Notes: generated by a model from the letters alone, not told the origin. Positions 1-9,975 are shown, numbered from the stretch's first letter. The stretch is 64,000 nt of DNA from Tepidiphilus margaritifer DSM 15129 (GCF_000425565.1 NZ_AUDR01000013.1:248001-312000); one strand, 5' to 3'. Numbers and translations: made by a program.

Positions 1-1
1 G

Positions 2-2344
2 TACGATGGTAAGGGCTATGACCTGACGCTCGAAGAAGGGCGCCTGCGGACCGAGGATTTCACGGCGCAGGTGTCTGGCCGCTATCGGCTGGCGCGCACC
101 GGCGACGTGGCCGATTTGCAAGGCTCGCTCGACGAGGTGGCGCTCGATCGGCTGGTGCGCTATCTGCCAGGAGGGGCGGTGGGGCCGCGGCTGCAGGAGT
201 GGCTACACGATGCACTGGTGGCCGGCAAGCTCTCGTCCGTGGAGTTTCGCCTGCGCGGAGCGCTCGCCGACTTTCCGTTTCGCGGGGACGGTGGGGAGTT
301 CTGGCTGCGCCTGCCGCTCGACGGGGTGACGCTGCGTTTTGCGTCGCAGTGGCCGGAATTCGAACAGGTGAAGGGGGTGGTGACGTTCGATCGAGGAGCG
401 GTAGCGGTCGAGGTGAGCCAGGCACAAGCGCAAGGCGTGCGTTTCGGACCGATCCGCGCCTTCATTCCTGCGTTCGATGCCGAGATTCCTGTGCTGACGC
501 TGACGGGTGAAGCCGAGGGGCCGTGGTCAGCGTTTCTGCGCTACGCCTCCGCCAGTCCTTTGCGCGAGGATGTGCCGCTCGCGGCCCTGCAGGCGGTGCA
601 GCTCGAGGCGAAGACGGCGCTGCGCCTGGCGCTGACGCTGCCGTTCGGCGGCGATCTTCCCCCGGGGGTGAGCGGGACGCTGACGTTTTCCGAAGGGAAA
701 ATCCCGGCCCAGGTAACCGGCTGGCCGATCGAGCAGATCCGCGGCGAGGTGGCGTTCGACGGGCGCGGCGTGCGCTCGGCGCAAGCCGCGGGCAAGTGGT
801 GGAATGCCCCGGTGACGGCAAAATGGCTCGGGGGCGATCCGCCGAAACTCGCCTTGCAAGGGTCGTTCTCGGCGGCGCAGCTCTCGGCCGTATTCGGCAA
901 ACTGCCGCTGTCGGGGTCGACGGCGGTGAGCGGGACGATGACCTTCGCCAAGGATGGGCCGGTGCTGGTGCTCACCTCCGATCTCACGGGCATGGGCTCG
1001 GATCTGCCGCCGCCATTGGACAAGGCCGCGGGGGCGCGTTGGCCGGGTCGGGCGGAGTTCAAGTTTTTGCCCACGGGCATGGAGGTAAGAGCGCAGCTCG
1101 GCGATCGCCTGAGTTTCGTGCGCGCCCGTGATGGTGCCTGGGCGGCGGCGGTGGGGGTGGTGGATGCGCCGCCGGCACCGCGCCAGGGCGGTCTGCTGCA
1201 GCTCGTCGCTTCCGAGCTCGATCTGGATCGCTGGCTGGCGGTGACCGACGGAATCGGCGATGGGGGAGGGGGAACGGCGTTTGCCGCACTGCAGGTGGAT
1301 GCGGCTGCGGCCCGTTTCCTCGGGCGACATTGGCATCGCGTGCACGTACAGGGCGAGAACAAGGCCCCAGTTTGGTCGCTGGCAGTGGCCGCGGACGAGG
1401 CCCAGGGCAACGTGCGCGTGACTTTGGGCAAGGAGGGAACGCAACGCGTCGAAGGGCGGTTCGCGAAGCTGATGATGCCGGAGGCCGAAGAAGAGCGCCA
1501 GGCGCCGCAGGAAGGGCGTCTGCCCGCTTTCGATCTCACCGTGGATCGTTTCGGTTTGGGGGATCGCTGGCTGGGGGCGCTCGCGCTGCGGGCGAGTCTC
1601 GCGCCGGGCAGGTGGTCGCTCGATGCGCTCACGCTCGAAGTGCCGTCGGCGTTTCGTATCGAGGCAAAGGGCGTATGGCGTGACGGCGGGAAAGCACAGA
1701 CGACGTTTTCTGCGTCGATGGCGATCGACGATGCCGGCAAGACGGTGCGGCATTGGTTCGACACGGGTGGCATCAAAGGCGGAAAGGGGACTTTGACCCT
1801 GAAAGGGCATTGGCCGGGCGCGCCGCTCGACTTCGATCTCTATCGACTAAGTGCCGAGGGTGAAATCGAGGTCACCAACGGGCGGTTCGAGGAGATCGAG
1901 CCTGGCGTGGGGCGTTTGCTGGGGATTTTGAGCCTGCAGAACCTGCCGCGGCGCTTGTTGCTCGATTTCGGCGATGTGTTTGCCAAAGGGATGGCCTTCG
2001 ATCGGCTGCACGGGAGCTTTGCCCTCAACGATGGCTACCTGACCACGGGCAATCTGCGCATTTCGGCGCCGAGCGCGACGGTGGAGATGGTCGGCATGGT
2101 GGATTTACGCAAACAGACGCAAGAGCTGGATGTGACGGTGGTGCCGCAATTGTCGGACAGCACGGCGGTGGCCGTGGGCATCGCCAATCCGATCGCCGGC
2201 GCGGTGGCTTTCATCGGGCAAAAACTCCTGGGCGATCCCTTCGGGCGGATCCTGGGGCGGCGTTTCCATGTGACGGGCCCATGGTCGGCGCCCGAAGTCA
2301 AACCCCTGGAGCCCGTGCCGGTGGAAGGGGAAGGAGGGAAGTGA
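2..2344 (+). CDS. yhdP: YhdP/AsmA-like phospholipid transport protein, 3' part
   Basis: The frame is open to the left edge of the window, so only the C-terminal ~780 residues are present; full family members run to about 1,250-1,300 residues. YhdP is an inner-membrane-anchored, AsmA-like protein. It is thought to bridge the periplasm and carry phospholipids to the outer membrane. The visible part is the periplasmic beta-rich repeat region, full of alternating hydrophobic strands (segments such as ELDLDRWL and the terminal GRILGRRFHVTGPW). The last ~200 residues resemble the conserved AsmA C-terminal domain. The stop overlaps the next start codon (TGATG), and the yhdP-nitrilase-tldD order is common in proteobacteria. 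The identification rests on family resemblance and context. Confidence 0.85.
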   Translation, partial: YDGKGYDLTLEEGRLRTEDFTAQVSGRYRLARTGDVADLQGSLDEVALDRLVRYLPGGAVGPRLQEWLHDALVAGKLSSVEFRLRGALADFPFRGDGGEFWLRLPLDGVTLRFASQWPEFEQVKGVVTFDRGAVAVEVSQAQAQGVRFGPIRAFIPAFDAEIPVLTLTGEAEGPWSAFLRYASASPLREDVPLAALQAVQLEAKTALRLALTLPFGGDLPPGVSGTLTFSEGKIPAQVTGWPIEQIRGEVAFDGRGVRSAQAAGKWWNAPVTAKWLGGDPPKLALQGSFSAAQLSAVFGKLPLSGSTAVSGTMTFAKDGPVLVLTSDLTGMGSDLPPPLDKAAGARWPGRAEFKFLPTGMEVRAQLGDRLSFVRARDGAWAAAVGVVDAPPAPRQGGLLQLVASELDLDRWLAVTDGIGDGGGGTAFAALQVDAAAARFLGRHWHRVHVQGENKAPVWSLAVAADEAQGNVRVTLGKEGTQRVEGRFAKLMMPEAEEERQAPQEGRLPAFDLTVDRFGLGDRWLGALALRASLAPGRWSLDALTLEVPSAFRIEAKGVWRDGGKAQTTFSASMAIDDAGKTVRHWFDTGGIKGGKGTLTLKGHWPGAPLDFDLYRLSAEGEIEVTNGRFEEIEPGVGRLLGILSLQNLPRRLLLDFGDVFAKGMAFDRLHGSFALNDGYLTTGNLRISAPSATVEMVGMVDLRKQTQELDVTVVPQLSDSTAVAVGIANPIAGAVAFIGQKLLGDPFGRILGRRFHVTGPWSAPEVKPLEPVPVEGEGGK

Positions 2345-3189
2345 TGGAAGAGAGCAAACGCCCGTTCCTGTGCGCCGCGGCGGTGCAGATGGTATCGACG
2401 CCGCGCGTGGCGGACAATTTGGCGATGGCTGAGCGACTGCTGGAACTAGCGGTCGACAGCGGGGCGAAGCTGGTGGTGTTGCCGGAGTATTTCGCGCTCA
2501 TCTCGGCCGATGCGCGCGAGAAAGTGCGCCAGCGCGAGCGTTTCGGCGCCGGGCCGCTGCAGGAGTGGCTGGCGCGGCAGGCGGCGCGTCTGGGGATATG
2601 GCTGGTGGGCGGCACGGTGCCGCTGGAAGCGGATGTGCCCGACAAGGTGCGCAACGCCTGCCTCGTTCATGCGCCAGATGGGCGGTGCGTGGCGCGCTAC
2701 GACAAGATCCACCTCTTTGGCCTGCGCCACGGCGAGGAAGTCTACGATGAGGGAGAGACGATCGAGCCGGGCGAGGCGGTGGTGACCGTCGACATCGAAG
2801 GCTGGACGGTGGGGCTGTCCATCTGCTACGACTTGCGTTTCCCCGAGCTCTATCGCGCCATGGGGCTCGTGGACCTCATCGTGCTGCCGGCGGCTTTCAC
2901 CTGGATGACCGGGCGGGCGCACTGGGAAGTGTTGTTGCGCGCCCGGGCGATCGAGAATCAGTGCTACGTGCTCGCGGCGGCCCAAGGCGGACGGCACGAG
3001 GCGGGACGGCGCACGTGGGGGGATTCGCTGCTTGTCGACCCCTGGGGGGAAGTGCGCGTGCGGTTGGCCGAAGGCGAGGGCGTGGTGCGGGGAACGCTGC
3101 AGCGTGCGCGCATCGACGAGATCCGCGCCAGGCTGCCGGCATGGCGGCATCGACGTGAAAAGGAATTCATCAGGAGCGTATTCGCATGA
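2344..3189 (+). CDS. Carbon-nitrogen hydrolase, Nit1/Nit2-type amidase
   Basis: This is a 281-residue nitrilase-superfamily amidase. The catalytic triad is visible: Glu48 (in LPEYF), Lys121 (in YDKIHLF) and Cys161 (in SICYDLRFPELYR). The motifs match the Nit1/Nit2 branch, which includes omega-amidase and deaminated-glutathione amidase, so a metabolite-repair role in the cytoplasm is likely. The exact substrate cannot be read from sequence. The ATG at 2344 was chosen because it overlaps the yhdP stop and follows GGAGGGAAG; an upstream in-frame ATG lies inside yhdP. The 3' end overlaps the tldD start by 4 bases, so the genes are probably co-translated. Confidence 0.88.
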   Translation: MEESKRPFLCAAAVQMVSTPRVADNLAMAERLLELAVDSGAKLVVLPEYFALISADAREKVRQRERFGAGPLQEWLARQAARLGIWLVGGTVPLEADVPDKVRNACLVHAPDGRCVARYDKIHLFGLRHGEEVYDEGETIEPGEAVVTVDIEGWTVGLSICYDLRFPELYRAMGLVDLIVLPAAFTWMTGRAHWEVLLRARAIENQCYVLAAAQGGRHEAGRRTWGDSLLVDPWGEVRVRLAEGEGVVRGTLQRARIDEIRARLPAWRHRREKEFIRSVFA

Positions 3190-4655
3190 AGGCGATGGCA
3201 GAGAGGAAGGAAGAAAAGGTGGACGCACTGGCGCTGGCCGAAGAGCGGCTGCTCGCGGCCAACGGCTTGACGCTGGAGGACGTGTCTTCGACCTTGTCGC
3301 AGGTGCAGTCTCATGCGGTCGACGAGGCGGACGTGTATTTCCAGCTGCGCCACGTGGAGAGCTGGTCCCTCGAAGAGGGGATCGTGAAGTCCGGCGCCTT
3401 CTCCATCGAGCAGGGAGTGGGGGTGCGGGCGATCGCGGGGGAGAAACAGGCGCTCGCCTATACCGACGACCTGCGGCCGGCCTCGCTCCTGGAGGCGGCG
3501 CGCACCGTACGCGCGGTGGCCGCGCTCGGGCAGGAGCGGCGGGTTGACCTGTGCCGCGGCGTACTTCCGCCGGCGCGCTATCCGGCCGTCGATCCGGTGG
3601 GAACCTTGCCGGCGCAGGAGAAGGTGCGGCTGCTGGAGCGGCTGGAAGCGAAGGCGCGTGCCCTGGATGCCCGAGTCGAACAGGTGATGGCGGGGTTGGC
3701 GGCCTCGTGGGAGACGGTGCTCGTCGCCCGTAGCGACGGAACGCTCGCCGCCGATCTGCGCCCGCTCGTGCGTCTGTCGCTCACCGTCATCATGTCGCAG
3801 GACGGCCGGCGCGAGAGCGGCTCGAGCGGCATGGGGGGGCGCCATGGTCTTACCGCGTTCGACGAGGCGGCGCTCGAGCGCCTTGCCCGCGAGGCGGTGC
3901 ATCAGGCGCGGGTGAACCTGGAGGCGAAACCGGCCCCGGCCGGCGTCTTCACCGTGGTGCTCGGGCCCGGCTGGCCGGGGGTGCTGCTGCACGAGGCGGT
4001 GGGGCACGGCCTGGAGGGGGACTTCAACCGCAAGGGGACTTCGGCCTACAGTGGGCGCATCGGCGAGCGGGTGGCCGCGGCGGGCGTGACGGTGGTCGAC
4101 GATGGGACCTTGCCCCTGCGCCGAGGCTCACTCACCCTCGACGACGAGGGAACGCCCACCCAGCCGACCGTGCTCATCGAGGACGGCATCCTGGTGGGGT
4201 ACATGCAGGATCGTCTCAACGCCCGCTTGATGGGCATGAAACCCACCGGCAACGGGCGACGCGAGTCCTACGCCTACGGGCCGATGCCTAGGATGACGAA
4301 CACGTATATGCTCGCCGGGTCGCACGACCCCGAAGAGATCCTCGCCTCCGTGGAGCGCGGCATCTACGCGGTCAATTTCGGCGGGGGGCAGGTCGACATC
4401 ACTTCCGGCAAATTCGTCTTCTCCATGTCGGAGGCCTACTGGGTCGAGGATGGCAAAGTGTGCTACCCCATCAAGGGGGCGACCTTGATCGGCAGTGGTC
4501 CCGAGGTGATGCAGCGTGTGTCGATGATCGGCACCGATCTCGCGTTGGATCCGGGAATCGGTACCTGCGGCAAGGATGGGCAGAGCGTGCCGGTGGGCGT
4601 GGGGCAACCGACGCTGCGCGTCGACGGCATCACCGTCGGAGGGACGCAGGGCTGA
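3186..4655 (+). CDS. tldD: TldD metalloprotease subunit
   Basis: This is a 489-residue TldD, which with TldE/PmbA forms a zinc metalloprotease that degrades unfolded peptides and matures microcin- and CcdA-like substrates. The zinc motif HEAVGH is at residues 269-274, followed by GLEGDFNRKG, as expected for the family. Length is normal (about 480). No TldE partner lies in this window. The ATG overlaps the nitrilase stop (ATGA). The last 26 bases overlap the 3' end of the convergent lytic transglycosylase gene. Confidence 0.93.
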   Translation: MKAMAERKEEKVDALALAEERLLAANGLTLEDVSSTLSQVQSHAVDEADVYFQLRHVESWSLEEGIVKSGAFSIEQGVGVRAIAGEKQALAYTDDLRPASLLEAARTVRAVAALGQERRVDLCRGVLPPARYPAVDPVGTLPAQEKVRLLERLEAKARALDARVEQVMAGLAASWETVLVARSDGTLAADLRPLVRLSLTVIMSQDGRRESGSSGMGGRHGLTAFDEAALERLAREAVHQARVNLEAKPAPAGVFTVVLGPGWPGVLLHEAVGHGLEGDFNRKGTSAYSGRIGERVAAAGVTVVDDGTLPLRRGSLTLDDEGTPTQPTVLIEDGILVGYMQDRLNARLMGMKPTGNGRRESYAYGPMPRMTNTYMLAGSHDPEEILASVERGIYAVNFGGGQVDITSGKFVFSMSEAYWVEDGKVCYPIKGATLIGSGPEVMQRVSMIGTDLALDPGIGTCGKDGQSVPVGVGQPTLRVDGITVGGTQG

Positions 4656-5289
4656 GCTCGGGCTGGCGGTACTTGCGCCAGTTCGCCAGCACCGCGTTGG
4701 GGTACTCGGGGCGGCCCAGGCTGCCGTTGTAACGCCCCAGCGCGCGGTAGAGGTCGCCTTTTTCGAGATCGAGATAGTGGCGCAGGATGGTGCAGCCGTA
4801 GCGCAGGTTGGTGCGCAGATGGAAGAGATTGTGCTGAGGCGTGCCGATGAGCCCGACCCAGAAAGGCATCACCTGCATGTAGCCGCGTGCCCCGGCGGTG
4901 GAGACGGCGTATTTGCGAAAACCGCTCTCGACCTCGATGAGACCGAGCACCAGCTCCGGGTCGAGGCCGGCGCGGGCGGATTCATAGTAGATCGTGGCGA
5001 GCAGCTCTTCGCGCTCGGCCGGGTCGGGGACGCGGCGGGTGAGCCGCTCGCTCTGCGCGTCGATCCAGCGGGCCGCGAGCGGATTGCGGCGGATGCGTTC
5101 GGGGGCGACGGGTGCATCGGCGACGATGGCCGAGAGCGCCTCGCGCACGCTGTCGGCGAGCGGTTCGTAGATCTGCGCTCCGGCGCGCGCCGGAGCGGGG
5201 GCGAGCGCGGTGAACAGGAGCGCCGCCGCAAGCAGGGATCGGGCGGCGGACCGGGGTAAAAAGCGCGGGCGGTACGACGGCTGCATCAT
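4630..5289 (-). CDS. Periplasmic lytic transglycosylase (SLT domain)
   Basis: A protein of about 219 residues with an N-terminal signal peptide (basic start, hydrophobic LLAAALLF core, cleavage near ARA-GA). It then has a Slt/LysM-type lysozyme-like domain: the catalytic Glu lies in IEVESGF, followed by the GARGYMQVMPFW and YNGS motifs. It cleaves peptidoglycan glycan strands with formation of 1,6-anhydro-MurNAc. The start at the paired ATGs (5289/5286) was preferred over an in-frame GTG at 5319 because the signal peptide begins properly there. It lies downstream of proS on the same strand, and its 3' end overlaps tldD tail to tail by 26 bases. Confidence 0.88.
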   Translation of the reverse strand: MMQPSYRPRFLPRSAARSLLAAALLFTALAPAPARAGAQIYEPLADSVREALSAIVADAPVAPERIRRNPLAARWIDAQSERLTRRVPDPAEREELLATIYYESARAGLDPELVLGLIEVESGFRKYAVSTAGARGYMQVMPFWVGLIGTPQHNLFHLRTNLRYGCTILRHYLDLEKGDLYRALGRYNGSLGRPEYPNAVLANWRKYRQPELSPASLRR

Positions 5290-5389
5290 GGATACCGGAT
5301 TCTTGCCAAATACGTCCACCCAAGGGTGGGCAAGGGCGAGGACAGGGGCTTGACGTGGCCCGTTCGGCGCGGTCGGAGCTGCCCCGAAC

Positions 5390-7117
5390 TCACCCCAGCG
5401 GTTTTTTCTCGGCGTTGATCGAGGCCGCGAGTTCGGTCACGACCTCGCCGATGGGAAGCGTGCGTGCCTCGCGTTCGCGGCGGTGTTGCACTTCGTAGCG
5501 ACCCGCGGCGAGCCCTCGCTCGCTCACCACCACCCGCCAGGGCACGCCGACGAGTTCCCAGTCGGCGAACATGGCACCGGGACGCTCGTTGCGATCGTCG
5601 AGCACGACGTCGAGGCCGGCCGCGAGACAGTCGCGGTAGAGCGCTTCGGCCGCTTCCGCCACCATGGGGGATTTGGCCGCGCCGATGGGACAGATGACGA
5701 CTTCGAAAGGGGCGATGGCCGCCGGCCAGAGGATGCCGCGCTCGTCGTGGTTCTGTTCGATCGCCGCACCCAGGATGCGGGAGACGCCGATGCCGTAGCA
5801 ACCCATCTCCATCGGGCGCTCACGCCCCTCGGCGTCGAGGAAGGTGCAGTGCATCGCCTCGGAGTACTTCGTGCGCAGCTGGAAGATGTGCCCGACTTCG
5901 ATGCCGCGGCAGATCTCGAGCGTGCCTTTGCCGTCGGGCGAAGGGTCGCCGGCGACGACGTTGCGCAGGTCGGCCACTTCCGGTTCGGGGAAGTCGCGGC
6001 CGAGGTTGGCGCCGGTGTAGTGGTGCTCGTCCTCGTTGGCTCCGATCACGAAGTCGGCCATCTTGGCCACGGTACGGTCGGCGATGATTCGGCCGGGGAA
6101 TCCGACGGGCCCCAGCGACCCCGGTCCGGCGCCGAAGGTGGCGCGGATGGCGGCCTCGTCGGCGAAGGTGAGCGGGTTCTTGATGCCGGGGAGTTTCTGC
6201 GCCTTGATCTCGTTGAGTTCGTGATCGCCGCGCAGGAGCAAGAGCACCGGTGCGCCGTCTTCACCCTCGACGACGATCGCCTTGACGGTGCGCTCGATGG
6301 GGATGTGGAGAAAGTCGACCAGATCGGCGATGGTCTTCACCCCGGGGGTGTGCACCTTGACGAGCGGCTCGCGTGGCTCGGGGCGGGGGCCGGGCGGGGG
6401 CAGGGCTTCGGCGAGCTCCACGTTGGCCGCGTAGTCGGAGGTGGGGCAATAGGCGATGTCGTCTTCGCCGGTGTCGGCGATGACGTGGAATTCGTGCGAG
6501 CCGGTGCCGCCGATGGAACCCGTGTCGGCCGCCACGGCGCGAAACTTCAGCCCGAGCCGGGTGAAGATCCGCGTGTAGGTGTCGTACATGTTGCGGTATT
6601 CGCGCTCGAGATCGGCGAAATCGGCATGAAACGAGTAACCGTCTTTCATGATGAATTCGCGCGCGCGCATCACGCCGAAGCGCGGGCGGATCTCGTCGCG
6701 GAACTTGGTCTGGATCTGGTAGAAGTGCCGGGGTAGCTGGCGGTAGCTTTTGATGTCGCGGCGCACGAGGTCGGTGATGACTTCTTCGTGCGTGGGACCG
6801 AGCACGAAGTCACGCTCGTGCCGGTCCTTGAATCGCAGCAATTCCGGGCCATAGTGTTCCCAACGCCCGGATTCTTGCCACAGCTCGGCCGGTTGCACCA
6901 CCGGCAGGAGCACCTCGACGGCGCCGGCGCGGTTCATCTCTTCGCGCACGATGGCTTCGACCTTGCGCAGACTGCGCAAGCCCAAAGGGAGCCAGGCATA
7001 GATGCCGGCGGCGGTGCGCCGGATCATGCCGGCGCGGATCATGAGTTTCTGGCTGACGATCTCGGCGTCGGCAGGGGCTTCCTTGAGCGTGACGAGGTGG
7101 GCGTGGCTGGCTTTCAT
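5390..7117 (-). CDS. proS: Prolyl-tRNA synthetase
   Basis: A 575-residue class II prolyl-tRNA synthetase that charges tRNA-Pro. It has the bacterial-type architecture: class II motifs in the N-terminal third (motif 2 around [21 protein letters not shown]), then the long inserted YbaK-like editing domain in the middle that removes mischarged Ala-tRNA-Pro. Motif 3 ([12 protein letters not shown]) and an anticodon-binding domain follow. The start codon overlaps the ackA stop (ATGA on the minus strand), so translation is probably coupled to acetate kinase. That is an unusual neighbour for a tRNA synthetase. Confidence 0.97.
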   Translation of the reverse strand: MKASHAHLVTLKEAPADAEIVSQKLMIRAGMIRRTAAGIYAWLPLGLRSLRKVEAIVREEMNRAGAVEVLLPVVQPAELWQESGRWEHYGPELLRFKDRHERDFVLGPTHEEVITDLVRRDIKSYRQLPRHFYQIQTKFRDEIRPRFGVMRAREFIMKDGYSFHADFADLEREYRNMYDTYTRIFTRLGLKFRAVAADTGSIGGTGSHEFHVIADTGEDDIAYCPTSDYAANVELAEALPPPGPRPEPREPLVKVHTPGVKTIADLVDFLHIPIERTVKAIVVEGEDGAPVLLLLRGDHELNEIKAQKLPGIKNPLTFADEAAIRATFGAGPGSLGPVGFPGRIIADRTVAKMADFVIGANEDEHHYTGANLGRDFPEPEVADLRNVVAGDPSPDGKGTLEICRGIEVGHIFQLRTKYSEAMHCTFLDAEGRERPMEMGCYGIGVSRILGAAIEQNHDERGILWPAAIAPFEVVICPIGAAKSPMVAEAAEALYRDCLAAGLDVVLDDRNERPGAMFADWELVGVPWRVVVSERGLAAGRYEVQHRREREARTLPIGEVVTELAASINAEKKPLG

Positions 7118-8376
7118 CGGTTCGCGTCGGCGGCTGGAGGATTGGCGGCGATTGTAGCAGAGCCGTCCCGCCGCAAGACTTCCAGGGTATAGCGCGCGAT
7201 CATCGCTTCTTCATTGGTGGGCACCACGGCAAGGGCCACGCGGCTCTCCGGGGCGTCGATGCGCCCGGCCACGCCGGCGGTACGCTCGTTCGCTTGGGGA
7301 TCGAGCACGGCGCCGAGCCAGTCGAGCCGTTCGATCACGCGCGCGCGCACCGGCGCGGCATGCTCGCCGATGCCGGCAGTGAAGACGAGCGCGTCGAGCC
7401 CGCCGAGGGCGGCCGCAAGCGACCCGATCTCGCGTACCAGGCGGTAGCAGAAGAGCTCGACCGCATCCTTGGCGTGCGGATCGTCGCTCGCGAGCAGCTC
7501 CCGCATGTCCTGGCTGATGCCCGACACGCCCAGCAGCCCCGATTCCTTGTAGAGCATGTGATCGACCTGGGCGACGCTCATGCCGCCGTATTCGATGAGG
7601 TGGAGCACGAGGCCGGGATCGATGCTGCCGCTGCGCGTGCCCATCATCACGCCGTCGATGGTGGTGAAGCCCATGGTGGTGGCCACGCTCTTGCCTTCGC
7701 GCAGGGCGCACAGCGAGGCGCCGTTGCCCAAGTGGGCGATGATCACCCGCCCCCTAGCGCGCTCGGGCCCCAGGACGTCGGGCAGGCGGCGGTTGACGTA
7801 GTCGTAGGACAGGCCGTGGAAACCATAGCGCCGGATGCCCTCGTCGAAGAGCTTGCGCGGCAAGGGGAACATCTGGGCGAACCAAGGTTGGGTGGTGTGG
7901 AAGGCCGTGTCGAAACAGCCCACCTGGGTCCAGGTGGGGCGGCGTTCGAGCATGCGCTTGATCGGGCGCAGGTTGTGCGGTTGGTGCAGGGGGGCGAGCG
8001 GGACGAGTTGCTCCAGCTCCGCGACCATCTCCGGCGTGAGCCGCACGGGTTCACGGAAGCGCGCTCCACCGTGGACGATGCGATGCCCCGTGGCGAGGAT
8101 CTTCACGTCGTCGACGTGCGCGCGCAGCCAGTCGACCAGATGGGAGAATGCATCGTGGTGCTGCTGTTCGAGCTCGCCGGTGAGCGTGAGTGGTGATTCC
8201 TCGCGGCGGCGGCCATCCTGCGTGGCGGCACGCCAACGGGGATGCGCCGTGCCGATGCCGTCGATTTGGCCCCAGGCGTGGGGCGTTTCGACGATGGCAT
8301 CGCCTTCGACGAGAAAGAGGGAGAATTTGACACTACTCGATCCGGCGTTGAGCGTGAGAAGGGCGGGGCGTCGCAT
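7114..8376 (-). CDS. ackA: Acetate kinase
   Basis: A 420-residue acetate/propionate kinase (ASKHA fold) that interconverts acetate plus ATP with acetyl phosphate. The N-terminal [15 protein letters not shown] phosphate-binding segment, the [12 protein letters not shown] stretch and the C-terminal [13 protein letters not shown] motif are all present. It lies 18 bases downstream of the MaoC-phosphotransacetylase gene and overlaps proS. The Pta-AckA pair can therefore run acyl-CoA to acyl phosphate to acid plus ATP, or the reverse. Some acyl kinases of this family prefer propionate or butyrate, so acetate is the default reading and not proven. Confidence 0.94.
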   Translation of the reverse strand: MRRPALLTLNAGSSSVKFSLFLVEGDAIVETPHAWGQIDGIGTAHPRWRAATQDGRRREESPLTLTGELEQQHHDAFSHLVDWLRAHVDDVKILATGHRIVHGGARFREPVRLTPEMVAELEQLVPLAPLHQPHNLRPIKRMLERRPTWTQVGCFDTAFHTTQPWFAQMFPLPRKLFDEGIRRYGFHGLSYDYVNRRLPDVLGPERARGRVIIAHLGNGASLCALREGKSVATTMGFTTIDGVMMGTRSGSIDPGLVLHLIEYGGMSVAQVDHMLYKESGLLGVSGISQDMRELLASDDPHAKDAVELFCYRLVREIGSLAAALGGLDALVFTAGIGEHAAPVRARVIERLDWLGAVLDPQANERTAGVAGRIDAPESRVALAVVPTNEEAMIARYTLEVLRRDGSATIAANPPAADANR

Positions 8377-8394
8377 GGAATACCTCGGAGTCGG

Positions 8395-9810
8395 TCAGGA
8401 GGGAAGGCCGGTGGTGCGCTTGGCGTGCGCGAGCACCTGGGCGACGGCGCAGGAAGCGGCGCGCGTCTCGGGGGTGTCGGCGCGGCTGGTGAGCACGATG
8501 GGAACCTTGGCTCCCAGCACGATTCCGGCGAGCAAGGCATTGGCGAGGTATTCGAGCTGCTTGGCCACCATGTTGCCGGCCTCCAGATCGGGCACGACGA
8601 GGATGTCGGCGTTGCCCGCCACCGCCGAGCGGATGCCCTTGATCCGGGCGGCGACTTGGGAGACGGCGTTGTCGAAGGCGAGCGGTCCGTCGAGCAGCCC
8701 CCCCTTGATTTGTCCCCGGTCAGCCATCTTGCAAAGCGCCGCGGCGTCGATCGTCGAGCGGATCTTCGAGGTGACGGTCTCCACTGCCGAAAGGATGGCG
8801 ACTTTCGGCTCAGCGATACCCAGCGCGTGGGCGAGGTCGATGGCATTTTGCACGATGTCGACTTTCTCTTCCAGCGTGGGCTCGATGTTGACGGCGGCGT
8901 CGGTGATCATCAGCGGCCGGGGGTAGGTGGGAACGTCGGCGAGGAAGACATGGCTTATGCGCCGATCGGTGCGCAGTCCCGTGTCCCGCTGCACCACCGC
9001 CGACATGAGTTCGTCGGTGTGCAGCGACCCTTTCATGAGGGCCTCGGCCTTGCCCTCGCGGCATAGCTGCACGGCGACCTCGGCCGAGGCGTGCGAATGC
9101 GGCGTGTCGATGATCTGCAAACCGGAGAGGTCGGCGCCGAGCGCCTGCGCCGCCGCGAGGATCTTCGCCTTGGGCCCGACGAGGATGGGGCGGATGATGC
9201 CGGTCTGCATCGCTTCGAGCGCGCCGCCGAGCGAGGGTTCGTCGCACGGATGCGCCACGGCCACGGTGATGGGCTCGAGCCCCTTCACCCGCGCCATGAT
9301 CTGGCGGTAACGCAATTCTTTGTCGGTGACCGAGATCTCGGGCAGATGGAGTTTGGCGCAGCGGATCTTCTCCGTGGGGGCGATGACCTCGGCGATGCCG
9401 TCGATCACCTTGAGGCCATCCTGGTTGACCGCCAGACACTCGAAGACGACGTGGTGATTCTCCGGATGTTTCTCCTTGACGGTGACGCTGGCGGTGAGCG
9501 TATCGCCCACGGCGATGGGGCGATGGAAACGCAGATCCTGGCGCACGTAGACGGTGCCGGGGCCGGGGAGCTGGTTACCCAGAATGGCCGAGAAGAGCGC
9601 CCCGCCCCACATGGAATGGCCGACCACCTCGTGCGTGGGCCCTTTTTTGGCAAATTCGGGGTCGAGGTGGGTGGGGTTGATGTCACCGGAGATGGCCGCG
9701 AACAGGGGGATATCCTGCGGGCGCAGCGTGCGCGTCATCTGCGCCGTCTGGCCGATCTGGATCTCGTCGAAAGGATGATTCTCGATATATTCGGTGGCAA
9801 GCGAGGTCAT
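8395..9810 (-). CDS. Bifunctional MaoC-like hydratase / phosphate acyltransferase
   Basis: This 471-residue protein has two parts. Residues ~1-150 form a MaoC/hot-dog (R)-specific enoyl-CoA hydratase domain, with the hydratase motif around FAAISGDINPTHLD (Asp and His). Residues ~165-470 form a Pta/Ptb phosphate acyltransferase domain, which makes acyl phosphate from acyl-CoA. Fusions of this kind are found in proteobacteria that make or use polyhydroxyalkanoates or short-chain acids. With ackA downstream it gives a complete acyl-CoA to carboxylate route. Whether acetyl-CoA, propionyl-CoA or butyryl-CoA is the real substrate is not visible. Confidence 0.9.
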   Translation of the reverse strand: MTSLATEYIENHPFDEIQIGQTAQMTRTLRPQDIPLFAAISGDINPTHLDPEFAKKGPTHEVVGHSMWGGALFSAILGNQLPGPGTVYVRQDLRFHRPIAVGDTLTASVTVKEKHPENHHVVFECLAVNQDGLKVIDGIAEVIAPTEKIRCAKLHLPEISVTDKELRYRQIMARVKGLEPITVAVAHPCDEPSLGGALEAMQTGIIRPILVGPKAKILAAAQALGADLSGLQIIDTPHSHASAEVAVQLCREGKAEALMKGSLHTDELMSAVVQRDTGLRTDRRISHVFLADVPTYPRPLMITDAAVNIEPTLEEKVDIVQNAIDLAHALGIAEPKVAILSAVETVTSKIRSTIDAAALCKMADRGQIKGGLLDGPLAFDNAVSQVAARIKGIRSAVAGNADILVVPDLEAGNMVAKQLEYLANALLAGIVLGAKVPIVLTSRADTPETRAASCAVAQVLAHAKRTTGLPS

Positions 9811-9839
9811 GTGCGGGGCTCCGTTTTTTGCTCTGCACC

Positions 9840-9869
9840 ATTATAGGTCGTATAAGTAGAATGAACAGG
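9840..9869 (-). promoter_or_regulatory. Candidate sigma-70 promoter of the maoC/pta-ackA-proS operon
   Basis: On the minus strand a perfect TATAAT lies at 9845-9840, about 30 bases before the start codon. The best -35 candidate (CCTGTT, 9869-9864, 18-base spacer) is poor. The call therefore rests mainly on the -10 box and its position in the only gap upstream of this operon. Confidence 0.45.
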
Positions 9870-9894
9870 CCGGTGCGTAACGTTCGTAAACGTT

Positions 9895-9930
9895 CATCCC
9901 GTCCGCTCGCAGCATCCCGTCCGCTCGCAG
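9895..9930. repeat. Two tandem 18-bp repeats upstream of glmU
   Basis: The unit CATCCCGTCCGCTCGCAG occurs twice without a gap (9895-9912 and 9913-9930). It lies in the 165-base divergent spacer between the maoC/pta operon and glmU. Just to the left are two AACGTT palindromes spaced by a few bases (9880-9894). A GATAAT at 9943-9948 could be a glmU -10 box, so the repeats sit where a -35 region or operator would be. Function unknown. Confidence 0.8.
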
Positions 9931-9975
9931 CAGGGTCTACGCGATAATTCCCTTTTCCCTTGCGGAAGGAAGACG

